NCBI GenBank assembly: GCA_023653785.1
Contig: JAMKCH010035844.1
Coordinates: forward strand, 1-64,000
DNA: 64,000 bases
Direction: 5' to 3'
Origin: Ophioderma brevispina
Taxonomy: Eukaryota > Echinodermata > Ophiuroidea > Amphilepidida > Ophiodermatidae
Part shown: positions 36,946 to 48,910 of the stretch, in pieces
Position numbering within the stretch: the stretch's first letter is position 1
How the letters are laid out: each line of letters begins with the position of its first letter
Notes under the pieces: generated by a model
Databases searched by the model: none
Told to the model about the DNA's origin: nothing
Seen by the model: only the letters and a program-made list of their open reading frames with translations
Position numbers and translations under genes: made by a program

Positions 36946-37214
36946 TGGCATTCTCAAAAGGGAGTCTAACTTTAGACTCAGGTCTATTACAGCCACTAGG
37001 GTTTAGTCCTACAGGAGTGGACTTTTTTCCTTTCAAAAATACTTGTGAAAGTTAATGTAACAGGTGAGAAAATTCCTCATGGATGGGCCATGAGTATTTT
37101 TCTCACCCGTTAGAGCACATTTTTAGAATGTTGGCAGGAAAAAAGGTCCACTCTTGTAGGACTAACCCTGGTTTAAACCCAGGTCTAAAGTTAGACTCTG
37201 TTTGAGAATACCAA
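36946..37214. mobile_element. Foldback MITE with long arms
   Basis: Arms of roughly 80-95 bp run inward from ATTCTCAAA. Both contain GAGTCTAACTTTAGAC and AGTCCTACA/TGTAGGACT with AGTGGACYTTTTT. An inner hairpin (GTGAGAAAATTCCTCATGG and its partner) lies in the loop at about 37,064-37,107. No coding region. Confidence 0.75.
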
Positions 37215-37286
37215 CCATTGTCTTTCTCTTAAAGATTCAATTATCAACATGAATTAAGTGTAAAATGTTAAACATCCCTGTTGGAC

Positions 37287-37630
37287 TTAAAGGTGCTTGT
37301 TCCGATCGTCTTTGGGACCCCCTGATTTACCCGGAAGTAGTGTGAATTTTGATATCAGATGAAAGGGGGTACTTTTCTCATTACCTTCCTGAAATTTCAG
37401 CTTTCAAATCGATTCCGTTCTCAGGAAAATGACAAAAAAATGCCATTTTAATGGTTAACCATCAATATTAGCACAGTAGTGAATAGGGCACTGCACTATG
37501 CATTATCGTGTCTAGCACCAAATCCGCAAGATTGTTTCCCACGGTACCTGGTGGCCTGTGTATACAAGTGTCAGGCTTTCATACAAGTAGATTACACGAC
37601 AGCACAAAAAGGCGGAACAAGCACCTTTAA
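37287..37630. mobile_element. TTAA-flanked MITE, 344 bp
   Basis: The ends are TTAAAGGTGCTTGTTCCG and its exact reverse complement CGGAACAAGCACCTTTAA, 18 bp each. The TTAA at both ends fits a piggyBac-type target site. The interior is non-coding. A partial relative lies at 5,674. Confidence 0.88.
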
Positions 37631-40459
37631 CCAAAACGATACCCGTCAAAACTAAAAGGAAGATCATTTTTCTTGGGATAAGCTATCCTGTTCACATTCT
37701 GGGCTGGCAATGCTCGCAATTCAAATATGGTGCACCACTAAAGATTGCCTTAAAGAGGTGATGTTTTTCCGATGCATCACGGGGGAAAGTGGGACATTCA
37801 GAGCCCGCGTAATACGAATATTACCCAGGAACATGTCAGAACATTTTTGTCAATATAATCATTCTTTCGATTACACAACCTTTTAACCAGTTGTGTTCAA
37901 CCTATAATCACAACTACTTGCAGTTTAATCAACGAGAAGGGGAAAAAGCTGGATGGCGATGTCGGCACAAGCGGGCAAAAATTTGGACTGGCAACGGGTA
38001 ACGGCTAGCGATGCACCGTATGCGAATTGCGAGAATTTGGAGCATTACATATTCTGCACAAAAAAAAATGCACTTTGAGTCAAAAACAATCATTCAATTT
38101 CCTTTTGGGCCCATTCACAAGTGCCCAATGTTGTGCGAGTGCAACAAACTGACATTTTGGGTAAAATTTACTTTTCTTTTAGTTAATTTCAGAATTCAAG
38201 CATAATGCAATTTGTTAATATGCAGGTCAATGTTGTTGACACTCACAAACGATATCCATTGCCATTTGTCCCGATTATTTATTAGTTACCGGCAGGTGTT
38301 AGATGTTAAATGAGAGCGTCTTTCCGGGACGGTTAATGCCACTCAGTAATGTGAACAAAAAACATCAAAAGTAAATGTCTAAACTATTCTCATAAATGTG
38401 TGAAGAGAGTTTTTGTGGCAGGAGTAATATTCAAATGGACAAGTATATGGACAAGTTTCTATTCATGATATGGTGGCTATGTACTACAGAAGAAAGCACG
38501 CATGGATGAACCAGAGTAATATTGTAATAAACCCATCGTTATCTAACTGTGTAAGAAAATAAATTGTATGTTTGGGTTTTAGAAAACAATACTTATTACA
38601 ACTTGCTGGCAGACCCAGAAAGGGATGATTAACTGAAGGATTAGACAGTCAGAAAAAAATTATCTATGGCTTATAGTACACAATAAATTTATGTGGAAGT
38701 CTATTGGCTATTCGGTGGTACTTGGTGTATGTTAATTTCAAGGTTATTTTGTTTTACAGAAGAATCTATTCAAATCTGCTTGTTTGGCTCAACAAAGGCC
38801 ATAGAGACAAGACATTATAACCTCAGTTGCTTGTGTTTCAGGGTCGTCGGAACCTGAGCAGATACGGCTCTGCCGGTCAGTTTTAGTCGAGTTTTTTGTT
38901 CATTTTTTGAGTTGTATTTTCGAAACAACTTTGGCAATCACTTTTGCAACAAATTTCTTTTAAATGCTGAAATTTCTGAATGTGTTCGTTGTGACAACAT
39001 CTTGTACTAATATCGGAAGGGTAAAGTGATTCATACACACATACACCACTGCCACAAAAATCAAAGCTCATATTTTACTCAAAAATGGCAATCAGGAATC
39101 TGGATTCTCTGGAGAAGGAAGAGAGAGAATGTGCATTTTTTTTCTACAAGTACATCTGAACTTAAATGTTTTCATCTGGAATATAAGTGTTGTAACATTA
39201 GCAATGGCCCAGAGGCTTCTTATTTACTTGTACTATTACTCCTTCATCAGTATGGTGATGCACCAAATAGCCACTGTATGGTATTTCTTATGAAACAATC
39301 TTTGGACATGTAGTTAACTACCTGATTAGAATATCCAGGAATTCACATATAATATGGCATATAGTTATAACGTGCTGACAATGATTGAAAAAAGGGGGTC
39401 AATCAATTGTTTTTGAGCTATAGCCAAAAAAACTTTTTAAAAAACCATGTCAATTCTATGGAAAGTAACATTTTTGATGTTTGGATCGCCTACCAAAATA
39501 AAACTAATGACAAAGCTTTAAATTTTCTATTATGTTTAAATCATCCCTATATCATTCTTTAAAACTTTGAATAAAAAAGGGGGTCACCGACTTTACTTTC
39601 CTCCATTAAATACCGAAAACCACTCAATTGTGTCTTTTAACATTTGGGGCAGTTCGTTGGCCGCCGTCAAGAGAAGTTCCTGCACATTCGGGTAATGCAC
39701 AAACCAGTGATGATGCATAGAGATGCAACAAATAATGCGGACATAGAGGACGTGTGAATTTAATTTGCTTGACACCATTTGTTTTTCTTTTTAATTCTTT
39801 GTGGCGAATAAACGCAAACAAAATGCACAGTATCCACGGTATCTGTGTCGTTGAACCTTCAGCCACCTCAAAATATAAATCTTTCTTTTGCCCCTTGGCC
39901 GTCGGGTGCTAAAATGGAATGCTCAAGGTCTTAACAACAGCTTGTGTATAAACAGATCACCTGTCAAACACCGTATGATCCAGACCATTTTGTTTTATTT
40001 TTTCTAAAATATTACACATATTGGTTATAAAGATCCATTTTGGTGATCCTAGCATCCTCCATTTCATTTATGGTTTATAAGAAATATTCCCACTAGAAAA
40101 ATATTATTCTCAAAATTCAGTTGATTTTGATGCGGTGTTTTGATGTTATGTGTGAAAATTGGAATGTTGTCATTTCTGTCCATTGAAACTTAAGCATACA
40201 TACTCATCCCTCTATGCCAGCAAATTTTCCATTTTTATGATTAAAATCCACTTTTTTAGCTACGTCGAGGGCGGGCTACAGATCATGAAGGCCCTTTAAT
40301 AAGTACAACCAAGTGGCCCACCAACCATCAAAAACCCGGGTGCCGAAAACCTGAGGGGCTTGAACCCCCAAAGCCACCCCCCACTGTCATTGCCTTACAC
40401 TTGATTAAAAAAAACTATGTGGCTAGGTTTCAGCAAATCAAGTCAATCAATTCAACTAC
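37631..40459. other. Intron 4 sequence, nothing recognised
   Basis: AAAAAAGGGGGTCA occurs at 39,389 and 39,577, so 39,380-39,600 may be a repeat. Minus-strand frames at 39,593-39,866 have no known motif. Confidence 0.5.
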
Positions 40460-40628
40460 CTGACATCTATCATGACATGTGGTGAACTTTATCTTCTGTC
40501 CCCTTACTGCATACTGTCCCCATGTTTACTGTGGCTTTTCTCTCACAAGATAACTGCCATTCTTAGCCTTGGACAATCATTAACACCTTTTCTGCTTCTT
40601 TGCCTGTTGATGTGACCATGAAACCAAG
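40460..40628 (-). CDS. PTPN11: SHP2 exon 4: C-SH2 domain, first part (frameshifted)
   Basis: The acceptor is ttttttctag and the exon opens with WFHGHI. The match continues in a second frame with TGKEAEKVLM, in a third with KNGSYLVRE, and then with SHSKHGD. These are the start, helix A and FLVR strand of the C-SH2 domain; the Arg of SYLVRE binds phosphotyrosine. The 3' part, which should read roughly KVTHVMI, is also out of frame, and the exon ends at a donor gtagtt. At least three indels are needed to explain the pattern. The order of the motifs and their spacing leave little doubt of the identity. Confidence 0.88.
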
Positions 40629-42971
40629 CTAGAAAAAAATCCAATAAATCGTGTGATTTTTGCACATTTCAACATTATAGTTACTTGCGGTATAACACAA
40701 CAGTTCGCGAGCATCATGTTTCATTAACGACCAATCCCCGCATGCACCAACCAAATGGCTAATATGTGTTTTGGGCCCGAAATATGGTCCTGGATGTGGG
40801 GCTTTTGTCTTGTAATAGACCGAAATCAGATGCTCGATCCTCACTCCAGGCGTAAATTTTACTTCATTATTATTCTATCTTTAGAGTTCAAGATTGCAAC
40901 TAAAACATCAGAGTTGGCGATTGAAGTAGAAAAATAGTGAATAACTGGGCCCTTTGAGATCACTTAACTGCTTAAGGTCCTGGACCATAATATCGGGCAG
41001 AATCTCAAATATGCCAGTTTTGCCAGTAAATCGAACCACGTTTCAAAAAACAATTGATTGCTCCTGCACTAACTTAAATTTGCACAAACAAGCCACAATT
41101 TATTAATCCGAATGTTGAGAGCTCGCACGTATCATAGCAATTTACCCGAATAGTCAGTATAGTGCGGAAAAAAACGGTATTTGGGAAAACCGAAAGCGCA
41201 ATTTTGGCACCGAACGCCGTCTGGCGGACAGGATTAAACTTAAAAGTCTCCCGACTTCGTTGAGGTGAAAGACTAAAAAATATGATTTTTTTTTTAAATA
41301 TATTTTGTTAATACTCATTCACAATGCTAGATCTGGCCCAGGACCAACATATAATTTCATAAAGAAGACTGCGAACATTTCTTCAGTTTCCCCTGGTTTT
41401 TTAGGAATTCCTCCAAAAGAACATTGTTCTGCCTCGAAGTTGCCCATGTCTTGTTGATTTCTATTTTTTGACATTTGTTCCATTTCCTCTTTCACATTTC
41501 ACATAGTTACCCCCCACCTCTTTTTTTTTGTCAGTGTAGCCCCACTCCTTTCCTTGCACTTTTACAGTTCCTTCTAGACTGCTGTTGAACTCACTCGCCC
41601 TTACAAGTTTCTGTTCTGACACTCGCGTCACCATTTAGAATTTCAGAGAGCTTTTTTCTAGCAAAAAGTTCAAAACGTTATGTTATTCCCATAGTCATTT
41701 CTGCATCAGCAGCAACTTTTATTAGAATTTAGAAGAGTAAAGCTCGCTGCGATTTTACCAGTCAATATTTTCTGTGTTTGCCCGCCATGAACCCATTGTT
41801 GAAGACCATTGTGTTTCAGGCCGGCGGAAGCAATTGAAAGTGATGCGGCGGGCTAATGAGTATCCGTTGTAAGCACTATCCACACTGTTAAAATGTCCTA
41901 ATTTTACCAGACTTACCTTTTAAATTACGGTAAACCTCAATTATTCATAATCTTCACGCTTTATGACCTAACCTAACAAAAATACATTTGTAAAGCAGAA
42001 AAATGTAAATAAACAGTGGCTAAAAAATAATATACACATTTTGAAAAAAAACCGGCGTAGGGCCTTAGTCACCCCCTAGTATTTATATGCTGACCGTTAT
42101 TATATTTTCCGTAAATATTACGTTCTTTTGTAACTTACTTTGTTTTTAAGGTAAGAATAAGAAATATGAAAAAGTTTACCTATAAAAATGTGTTAAAAAA
42201 GTCGCCGACTTAACGTATTACAAAAAGACCAAACGCTTTTTTCCCGTATCATTTTTTTAAAATAGTTGTAAAAACTTCTGGTCCCCCTGGTTGTATGATA
42301 TTTAGTTTTAATTTGAAAAATTAATTTTTCTTTTTTTTTGAATATATTTAATTTTAGCTATGCTATCAGTAAAGTCATGTATGTAGTGCGATAAGGTTTA
42401 GACTTGTAATCTTAATGCCCTGGTTCGAATCTATGTAGGATACATGTAAATTTTATTCATATGGTGATTAAAGTTAATTGGGACATTAGAATTGTATACA
42501 TTTGACCATATAACACAAAGTGTATAAAACTGCGTTTTAAATTTTTATTTCTTACGTTTTTTCCCTTGTTTATTTCCTTTTTCTCAAAATGTTGTGAAAT
42601 ATAAACGGTTTTACAACCACGTGTAAGTAAATACACTTTGTCTGAGGCCCATAGCAAGCGTACAATTTGGATAGAGGATGGGTGAGAACGGACCAACAAA
42701 ACGTTGAAGCTGAGATTGTACGCCGTTATTTTGCGTCATCAATGGTTTTATTTTACGGCTCCAGTTATTTAGGGTCTGCAGTAAGTGACGCCCGGGGTAG
42801 ACCCCTAGTTTCGGTATGAGTCCCAGCTGAAGTCAAAATGCCTGTTTTTTACAGGGTTTATTTTTAACAGTGGAGCGTACGGTTTTTTAAAACGGCGTTT
42901 GCAGGTTCTGGCTTTATGAGCTTTGGCGCGAAATAAGCTCCCAAAAGACCATATGGCCCAGGCCCATAATG
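40629..42971. other. Intron 3 sequence, little recognised
   Basis: GGTCCTGGACC at 40,976 and GGCCCAGGACC at 41,335 may be ends of a degraded inverted-repeat element. At 42,381-42,435 a GCCCTGGTTCGAATCT box resembles a pol III B box of a SINE. Confidence 0.45.
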
Positions 42972-43368
42972 GTTCCCCCTCCTGCGCGAAGCGCGAAACA
43001 CCTGGCAATGTTCGCTTTCAAAAAAACACACAGTTCTTATGCAAATTTGATCAAGCTTGTCAGGGGGTGGTCGGCGAGGATCCTAGGGGAGGGGGCGGCC
43101 TTCCGGCAGTGGCGCGAGCGCCTCAACGTTAATTCTGCAAATCTTGGCAAAATCCGCCCCATTTTGGCACAAAGTTAGCCTTTCAGCCACCGGTAATTTT
43201 GACGTTTTTCCAAATCCTGGATCAGCCTGTGGGTATGGGAGGGGATAATCCTTCTCACGCGCGAAGCACGGAACCTTGCAATATTCGCTTTCCAAAAACA
43301 TTTTTTCCCATGCACAAATTTGATAGAAACAACTTGACATTTGTATGTGTAGCTTTTTAATGCCAATA

Positions 43369-44173
43369 CAGAGTGGTCCAAAAAGTTACACCTTTTATTA
43401 TGCAAATTTCTCAAATGTGGCTAGACATCATCAAATTTATTTGCGGATATTTCTAACTAAAAATTTTTTGGACTAGTGAAAACGGCGTTGAAAACCACAG
43501 CTGAAATGACAAAATATTGCCGCCAGATGGCGAAAAATCAAAGTGAAAAACCACTTTGCGTAAGTCTATGGCTCTTAGTTGACGATCATTATAGCAAAGA
43601 CTGAACATTGGTATTACTTGGATTTATTAACTCTTCTGTAAGAAAAACATTTCTCAGTTGTTTAAAATATTCCTTATTTTTTAGGGATAAATACTGAGGC
43701 TACACCTTTCAAAAGTGATGATAAAGTGACAGACCAAGAAAAGAATGCAAGCCCCATTTTAATTAAAAGTAATTCTCTCCAATTGAAAGAAACTTAATTA
43801 TTTTGTAAATTACATTAATTGAAAAAGTGTGGTCAAGTGATTCAAGTGTACGTCTCCTTGGTTCAGTTTTATGATTGAAGGGTGGTCATGTAGTTTTTGT
43901 TTACTTGAGTAGGCCTTTGGTTCACGCAATGGTACTTGATTATTGTTAACCTCGATTGCCCCATAGACTTAAATGTGTGCAAAGTGGTTTGAATATATTT
44001 CTCTACACAGCGCCATTTTGTATTTGAGCTTTGTTTTAAACGTCATTTTCACCAGGTTGTAACAAAATCTTGTAAGGTAATAAAATATCTTAAAACGAAT
44101 TTGATAATGTCCACCCACTTTGCAGAAATTTAAGACAAAAAAGGTGTAAAACCTTTTTTGGACCACGCTGTGG
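43369..44173. mobile_element. Tc1/mariner-type MITE, 805 bp, TA target site
   Basis: The left end CAGAGTGGTCCAAAAAGTTA and the right end (CCACAGCGTGGTCCAAAAAA on the other strand) are imperfect inverted repeats of about 30 bp. TA flanks both sides. It interrupts a dispersed repeat copy: sequence left of 43,366 and right of 44,174 joins to match the uninterrupted copy at 44,290-44,440. It has no transposase. Confidence 0.75.
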
Positions 44174-44437
44174 TATGAATCAAACGTTTTTAAAAAGTCA
44201 AAATAGTTGATGGTTTAAGTTTGATTTGAACTAAGTGGTCGTGGAAATTTTCGTTATATACAAGCTGTCTTGGGGGTTCGGGGGTGGATGTCCCCTTCCC
44301 AAGCAGGCGGGAAACCTTGCGATGTTCGCTTTCCAAAACACATTTTCCCATGCAAATTTGATAGAAACAATTTGCAATAATGCTTATAGGTATGATCAAA
44401 ACGGTTTAAAAACGTATTAGTTGATGGGTTAACATTT

Positions 44438-45258
44438 AAACCTCGTTCTACAGACAAGGGGGGGGGGTGGTTACCCACCCCCCCTTCAGGTTTTTTTCCC
44501 CGGCTTGTTGCTAAAACCCACTTTTTTGGTGCCAAAATTATTTCATGTAATTGTCAATTGCCTTGTTCCGCTCCTTTTAAATCCAAAAAAAAATCCACCG
44601 GGGTATAGGTAAGATACAGGGGGTGAGCCCAAAGTGATCGATAGGGGGGGGGGGGTGGTAACCACCCCCCCTCGGAAGAGAAGTACCAAACATGCCTAAC
44701 ACAAACAGGAACATCACATCACTTGATTTTGGTACCAATAGATAGCTATGGTACACCTCTTTCCATGATACCAAAATGAGTACCAAACATGCCTAGCATT
44801 ACGTCACAATGGACGTATTAAAGTGTCGCAGTCAGCAAACTGCCATTTCCATAGCAACACACAGGAAAAATTCAATTTCGCCAAAAAGGTTCGGAAAATC
44901 AGAGTTCATGCGGTTTTGGACTTCTACTTGATGGGAAATTACTAGTTTTATATAATGAATCATTTTAGAGTTATAGGGGTTTTGAAGTCGCTAAAATTGG
45001 AATATCAATTTCACACACTCCCTATTCAGTATTTCGTACTTTCCTCAACATATGACGTCAATGGTGACGTCATAATGGGGATGTTAGTACTGTCTTTGGT
45101 ACCACTGGAAAGAAAGAAAGAAACATCTAAGCTATCCTTTGGTACCAAATTTACCCAGGAAATACATCGGGTGTTTAGTCAACGAAAATCACAGGGGGGG
45201 GGTGGTAACCACCCCCACCTTGGAGTTTGTTACAAAAAATGGCTCAGGTAGACGAGGT
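44438..45258 (-). mobile_element. G-hairpin/CRE element, minus-strand copy
   Basis: This is the reverse-complement counterpart of 21,689-22,691. It has the same CTCGT(T)CTAC ends, three G-run hairpins (near 44,458, 44,645 and 45,194), the GTACCAAACATGCCTA block and the paired CRE palindromes (TGACGTCAATGGTGACGTCA near 45,054). TTAA-like sequence lies on both sides (TTTAAAC on the left, GGTTAATT on the right), supporting a TTAA target site. It has only one copy of the 201-bp unit. Confidence 0.8.
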
Positions 45259-45860
45259 TAATTGTTAAAAGCAAAGTGTCAATGGATAGTTCGCGATGTA
45301 GGCCCCTTAATCGAAGGCTGCCGGGTGCGTGTGGGCAAAGTTCCTAACTCAATTAATGTTCACTCCAAAAAAACATTTTTAAAAAAAAAAAAAAAAAAAA
45401 TAACAATATTAATTATAATGCATGACCCAAACCGTTGCAAGCAAAATCAAAAGTTTGGTTTTTGCCTGATGCAATGGCCACAATGCAGCCATGTGCCGAG
45501 TAAGCGATGCGGGTGTGGGTCGGACGAAAATAGTTTCTAGTTTCCAAGGCATATTTTATACTTAATTACTTAATAATATGGACCCCATTCAAATGGTAAG
45601 TTAATATTAAAATAGTAATATAGGCGACTTTGAATAAAGGTGTAAAATAAAACTAACTGGTGTGTAATTAAGGCGGAAGTTTTGATGAAAGCACGTAAGT
45701 TGGTGATAGGGCCGTTCAAGCATTTGCTCGTTTGGTGGGTGAATTTCCAACCCCCTTGAAGTCTAATTAAGGCCAGGGAAAATGGTTTGAGATGGGCTCT
45801 CGGGGTAAATGTTCATGGAGAGTATATATCAAGCGACGTGAGGGGTGTGGTAGTGCCAAT

Positions 45861-46206
45861 GTTAGAACAAAATCTAAAGCAAGTGTTTAAAATTTTTTAA
45901 ACAAAAAAAACTGTTACCCTGGTCATCGCTCAACTGTTTAAAAATTAAGCAACTTGTTAAAAATTTAAATTCTTGTTTAAAAATTTAAACAATCAGTTCT
46001 TAATTGCACTTTTAAACAAGGTTGGCGATGACCAGGGTAACAGCAGTTGGATAAAGATTGGAGTTATACAACCTTTGGTAAGTCAAACATGTTATAACAA
46101 CAAAACTCAACAGTGTGTAAAACTTAACAAGGTTTTGTTTAAAAATTAACAACGCACTTAAAACAACCTTCTTTTTAAACAGCACAATTTTAAACAGGTT
46201 CTAACA
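45861..46206. mobile_element. Foldback element containing a 133-bp palindromic insert
   Basis: The outer ends GTTAGAAC...GTTTAAAATT are inverted repeats with indels. Inside, CTGTTACCCTGGTCATCGC (45,911-45,929) and its exact reverse complement (46,025-46,043) bound a 133-bp segment rich in GTTTAAAAATTTAAAC palindromes. The inner pair is 19 bp and perfect. No coding region. Confidence 0.65.
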
Positions 46207-46608
46207 GTGACATGGTGTCCCCCTCCGCGCGAAGCGCGGGAAACTGGCCAATGTTCAATGTCCCAAAACGCATATTCTCATGCAAAGTTGATCGAAAAAC
46301 AATTTGAAATTTGTAAGTGATGGGTCCGTTATACTTGTGATTGGATCAAAGTAAAAAGTAAAGTTACACATGTAACATGTTCGTGGAGAGTTCTTTATCA
46401 AGCGACACGAGGTGTGTCAGTGCGGGAGTTCGAAACCTTTCCAATGTTCGCTTTCCAAAGACTTTTCTCATGCAAATTTAACAATTTTAAATATGCCAAG
46501 TTGTCCCCTATATAATGCTGGGAAAGAGTTCCATACACTGTACCCCCCTTTTAAATCTTATAAGAAAAAACCAAGATAGGCCCTGCACTGAAATCGCAGA
46601 TGTAATCC

Positions 46609-46955
46609 TTCTAGGTGCAACGAGATTTTTGGACATCATGTATATTGTGGTTAAATGCTAGTGATTTCTATAGAACACTATATTTTCTTACTTTGTATTT
46701 GGCTACAGAAATACCTTGAAAGTGAAAACAAAAGGACGATTTTGATTTGCGTATTTAATAGTAAACATGACTGGGGCTTTAAGAACATAGTCATTCGAAA
46801 TTTCACAATTTGGTTTTATACCAAAAAAATCTCAAGATTAGCCATTTCACATTGGGATATTTTTGATGAAAAGCTTTACATAGTGAAGAATCAGGAATTT
46901 TCTATTTTTTCGGGCCACATGTGATGTGAAAAAAAAATCTCCGTTGCACCTTTAA
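46609..46955. mobile_element. TTAA-type MITE, about 347 bp
   Basis: The left end reads CTAGGTGCAACGAGATTTTT. The right end on the opposite strand reads TTAAAGGTGCAACGGAGATT. The TTAA is intact only on the right. The interior is AT-rich; a 90-codon open frame inside has no recognisable product. Confidence 0.65.
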
Positions 46956-47139
46956 TGTACGTACGCGAAATGTGGAAAATTTATGGGTCAGTTACAAAAA
47001 GTATAAAGTAGGCCAAGTTATCGGCGGAGTTGGGAAGGACGGGGCTCCTGGATCCCACCATTGATATTACCCAATTTTTAAGATCCATATTACTATTTAA
47101 GACAATCGCAACTTTCAATTCCACTTTCGAACATCTACC

Positions 47140-47191
47140 TTCCCTCTTTCTCACTATTCCCTTCTCTTTCTCTATTTCTCCCTCTTTTTGC

Positions 47192-47225
<34 letters not shown>

Positions 47226-47236
47226 TTCTCTCGATT
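47140..47236 (+). repeat. (CT)n microsatellite
   Basis: Pyrimidine-rich stretch ending in CTCTCTCTCCCTCTCTCTCT and similar. It lies in SHP2 intron 3, about 160 nt after the exon 3 donor. Confidence 0.95.
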
Positions 47237-47395
47237 TTTTGTGGCTGTCAAAAAAGAAAAAAATGGTTGCGGCGATTGCAGCACCTGGCGCATAGCTTGC
47301 GCCGGCCCTGCTGATGTTATTATGTCTTTGTACAAGAAAAACAATGTGTTCGTTCTACATGACATGTTTACTTGACTGTGACAGATTCCCTTTAC

Positions 47396-47579
<184 letters not shown>

Positions 47580-48054
47580 CTCCGGAAAATGCAAAGGAAA
47601 ATGCATCTCTTGATCAAATCAATAATACTCTCAACCAAATTTTGCAATAGAGATTATGTAATCCCTGATTAACTGATACATGTTGCTACCGGAATTTGAT
47701 GTTAGAAATTAAATTCATTTGAAAAACAATTTCAAGCCAGACTTGCCTAAGAAATTCAGTTACCTAGCAACAAGATTATATATGAAACTTAACTTTGCCA
47801 ATTTCAAACCAAGAATTGTCACTATCATATTATTTCAGCTTACCTAATGACATAGTTTAAACTACCTGAGGCTTTTTGCTTTTAGCTATCAGAAAAAGGG
47901 AAGAAACTGTAAAATTAATACCATTTGCAATAATTTATTTAAAAAAAAAGCTTGATGAAAACAAGGCGGAACTCGTATTTACGCGATGCGTAAAATATGT
48001 CCACGCCGAATCGAATGTCGGCATCACTAAAATTGCGAAAATGCACTACAACAT

Positions 48055-48290
48055 CCCCAACCCCCTCCCCAACCACAACATCCCACGTCATCCAAACACC
48101 CATGCAAAAACCCCACCCATCCCCCACACCCCACCATCAAACACGGCAAACACCCGACCCCCCTACCCAAACCTCACAACTACCCCAACACCCCACCACT
48201 CCCCAACACCCTACCCCCTACCCCAACACTCTGCAACACCCACCCCACCCCAAACACCCAACAACCAACGCCTCCCCAACAACCCACCAC
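48055..48290 (+). repeat. C/A-rich (ACCCC)n low-complexity tract
   Basis: Runs of CCCCA and ACACCC with hardly any G for about 230 bp. The opposite strand is G-rich. Open frames here (Pro/Thr/His-rich) follow from composition only. Confidence 0.9.
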
Positions 48291-48910
48291 AAGCGAAGAG
48301 GAATTTTGCATATCCAATGTACGGTTTCAGAGAGATACAGCAATTACGCCAATTTAATAGATCATTGCATGCTCAAGCCGCTGGGGTTACGCGCGATATC
48401 ACATACTTTCAAAATTGATAAAATTGTTGCCCCATGATCACGCTTTCATGCAGCGCAGGATTTTGAGTATCCAATGTAGAGTTTCAAAAATATAGCAATG
48501 ACATGATTTTTGAATTTATTAATGAGCTCATTTGCATACTCAATTCGCCAAAATTACCCGCCCCCCAACTGTAATCAGGTCGCGAACTCTTCAGCCCACT
48601 TACTTCCACCAGTTTAACATCATTATAGCCGTACGGAAAAAACTCCAGAAAACTTGTAAAACGGCCTGCAGGAACATTTTCATTATTAAATTATGCAATT
48701 AGACTTAAGTGCATAATTTTCGCCACAAAATCTAATCGGTTCAAGAAACTCACCCACCCGCTTCTTTCCAACCAAGTTACATCTTGTCGCCCTTACGGAT
48801 CAGATTAAATCGTACACAACCATGGGTTAACATTTTTATCACCGCGGACGAAAGCGAACGGACGAACGGCCGGACGAACGGACGAAGGAACGAACTGGCG
48901 ACGCTGATAT
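48290..48910 (+). repeat. Dispersed repeat with internal duplications and (ACGGACGA)n end
   Basis: Two internal copies of GAATTTTGCATATCCAATGT A.GGTTTCA lie near 48,300 and 48,460. The 3' end has GGGTTAACATTTTTATCACC then a GGACGAACGGACGA microsatellite at 48,845-48,893. Related to 33,228-33,745. Confidence 0.65.

Larger units (their letters stand above)
42972..46500. repeat. Cluster of 'GCGCGAAGCGCG' dispersed repeats
   Basis: Five copies share CCCCTCC-GCGCGAAGCGCGGAAAC, then YTTGCAATGTTCGCTTTCCA, a short A-rich run, CATGCAAATTTGAT and GAAACAATTTG. They lie near 42,975, 43,245, 44,290, 46,208 and 46,425. GCGCGAAGCGCG is itself nearly palindromic. The second copy is split by the 43,369-44,173 MITE. 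A block ATCAAGCGACRYGAGG also recurs at 45,829 and 46,399. Peptides read from the minus strand (YQIC...LESE.CKV) recur only because the DNA repeats. A shorter relative lies near 866-885. Confidence 0.8.

Noticed and set aside
41335..41520. About 60 open minus-strand codons with KEEMEQMSKNRNQQDMGNFE
   Set aside because: Acidic/Lys-rich and coding-like, but it fits no SHP2 segment and no clear splice sites bound it.
47876..48437. Pro/Thr/His-rich open frames
   Set aside because: Composition of the (ACCCC)n tract explains them.
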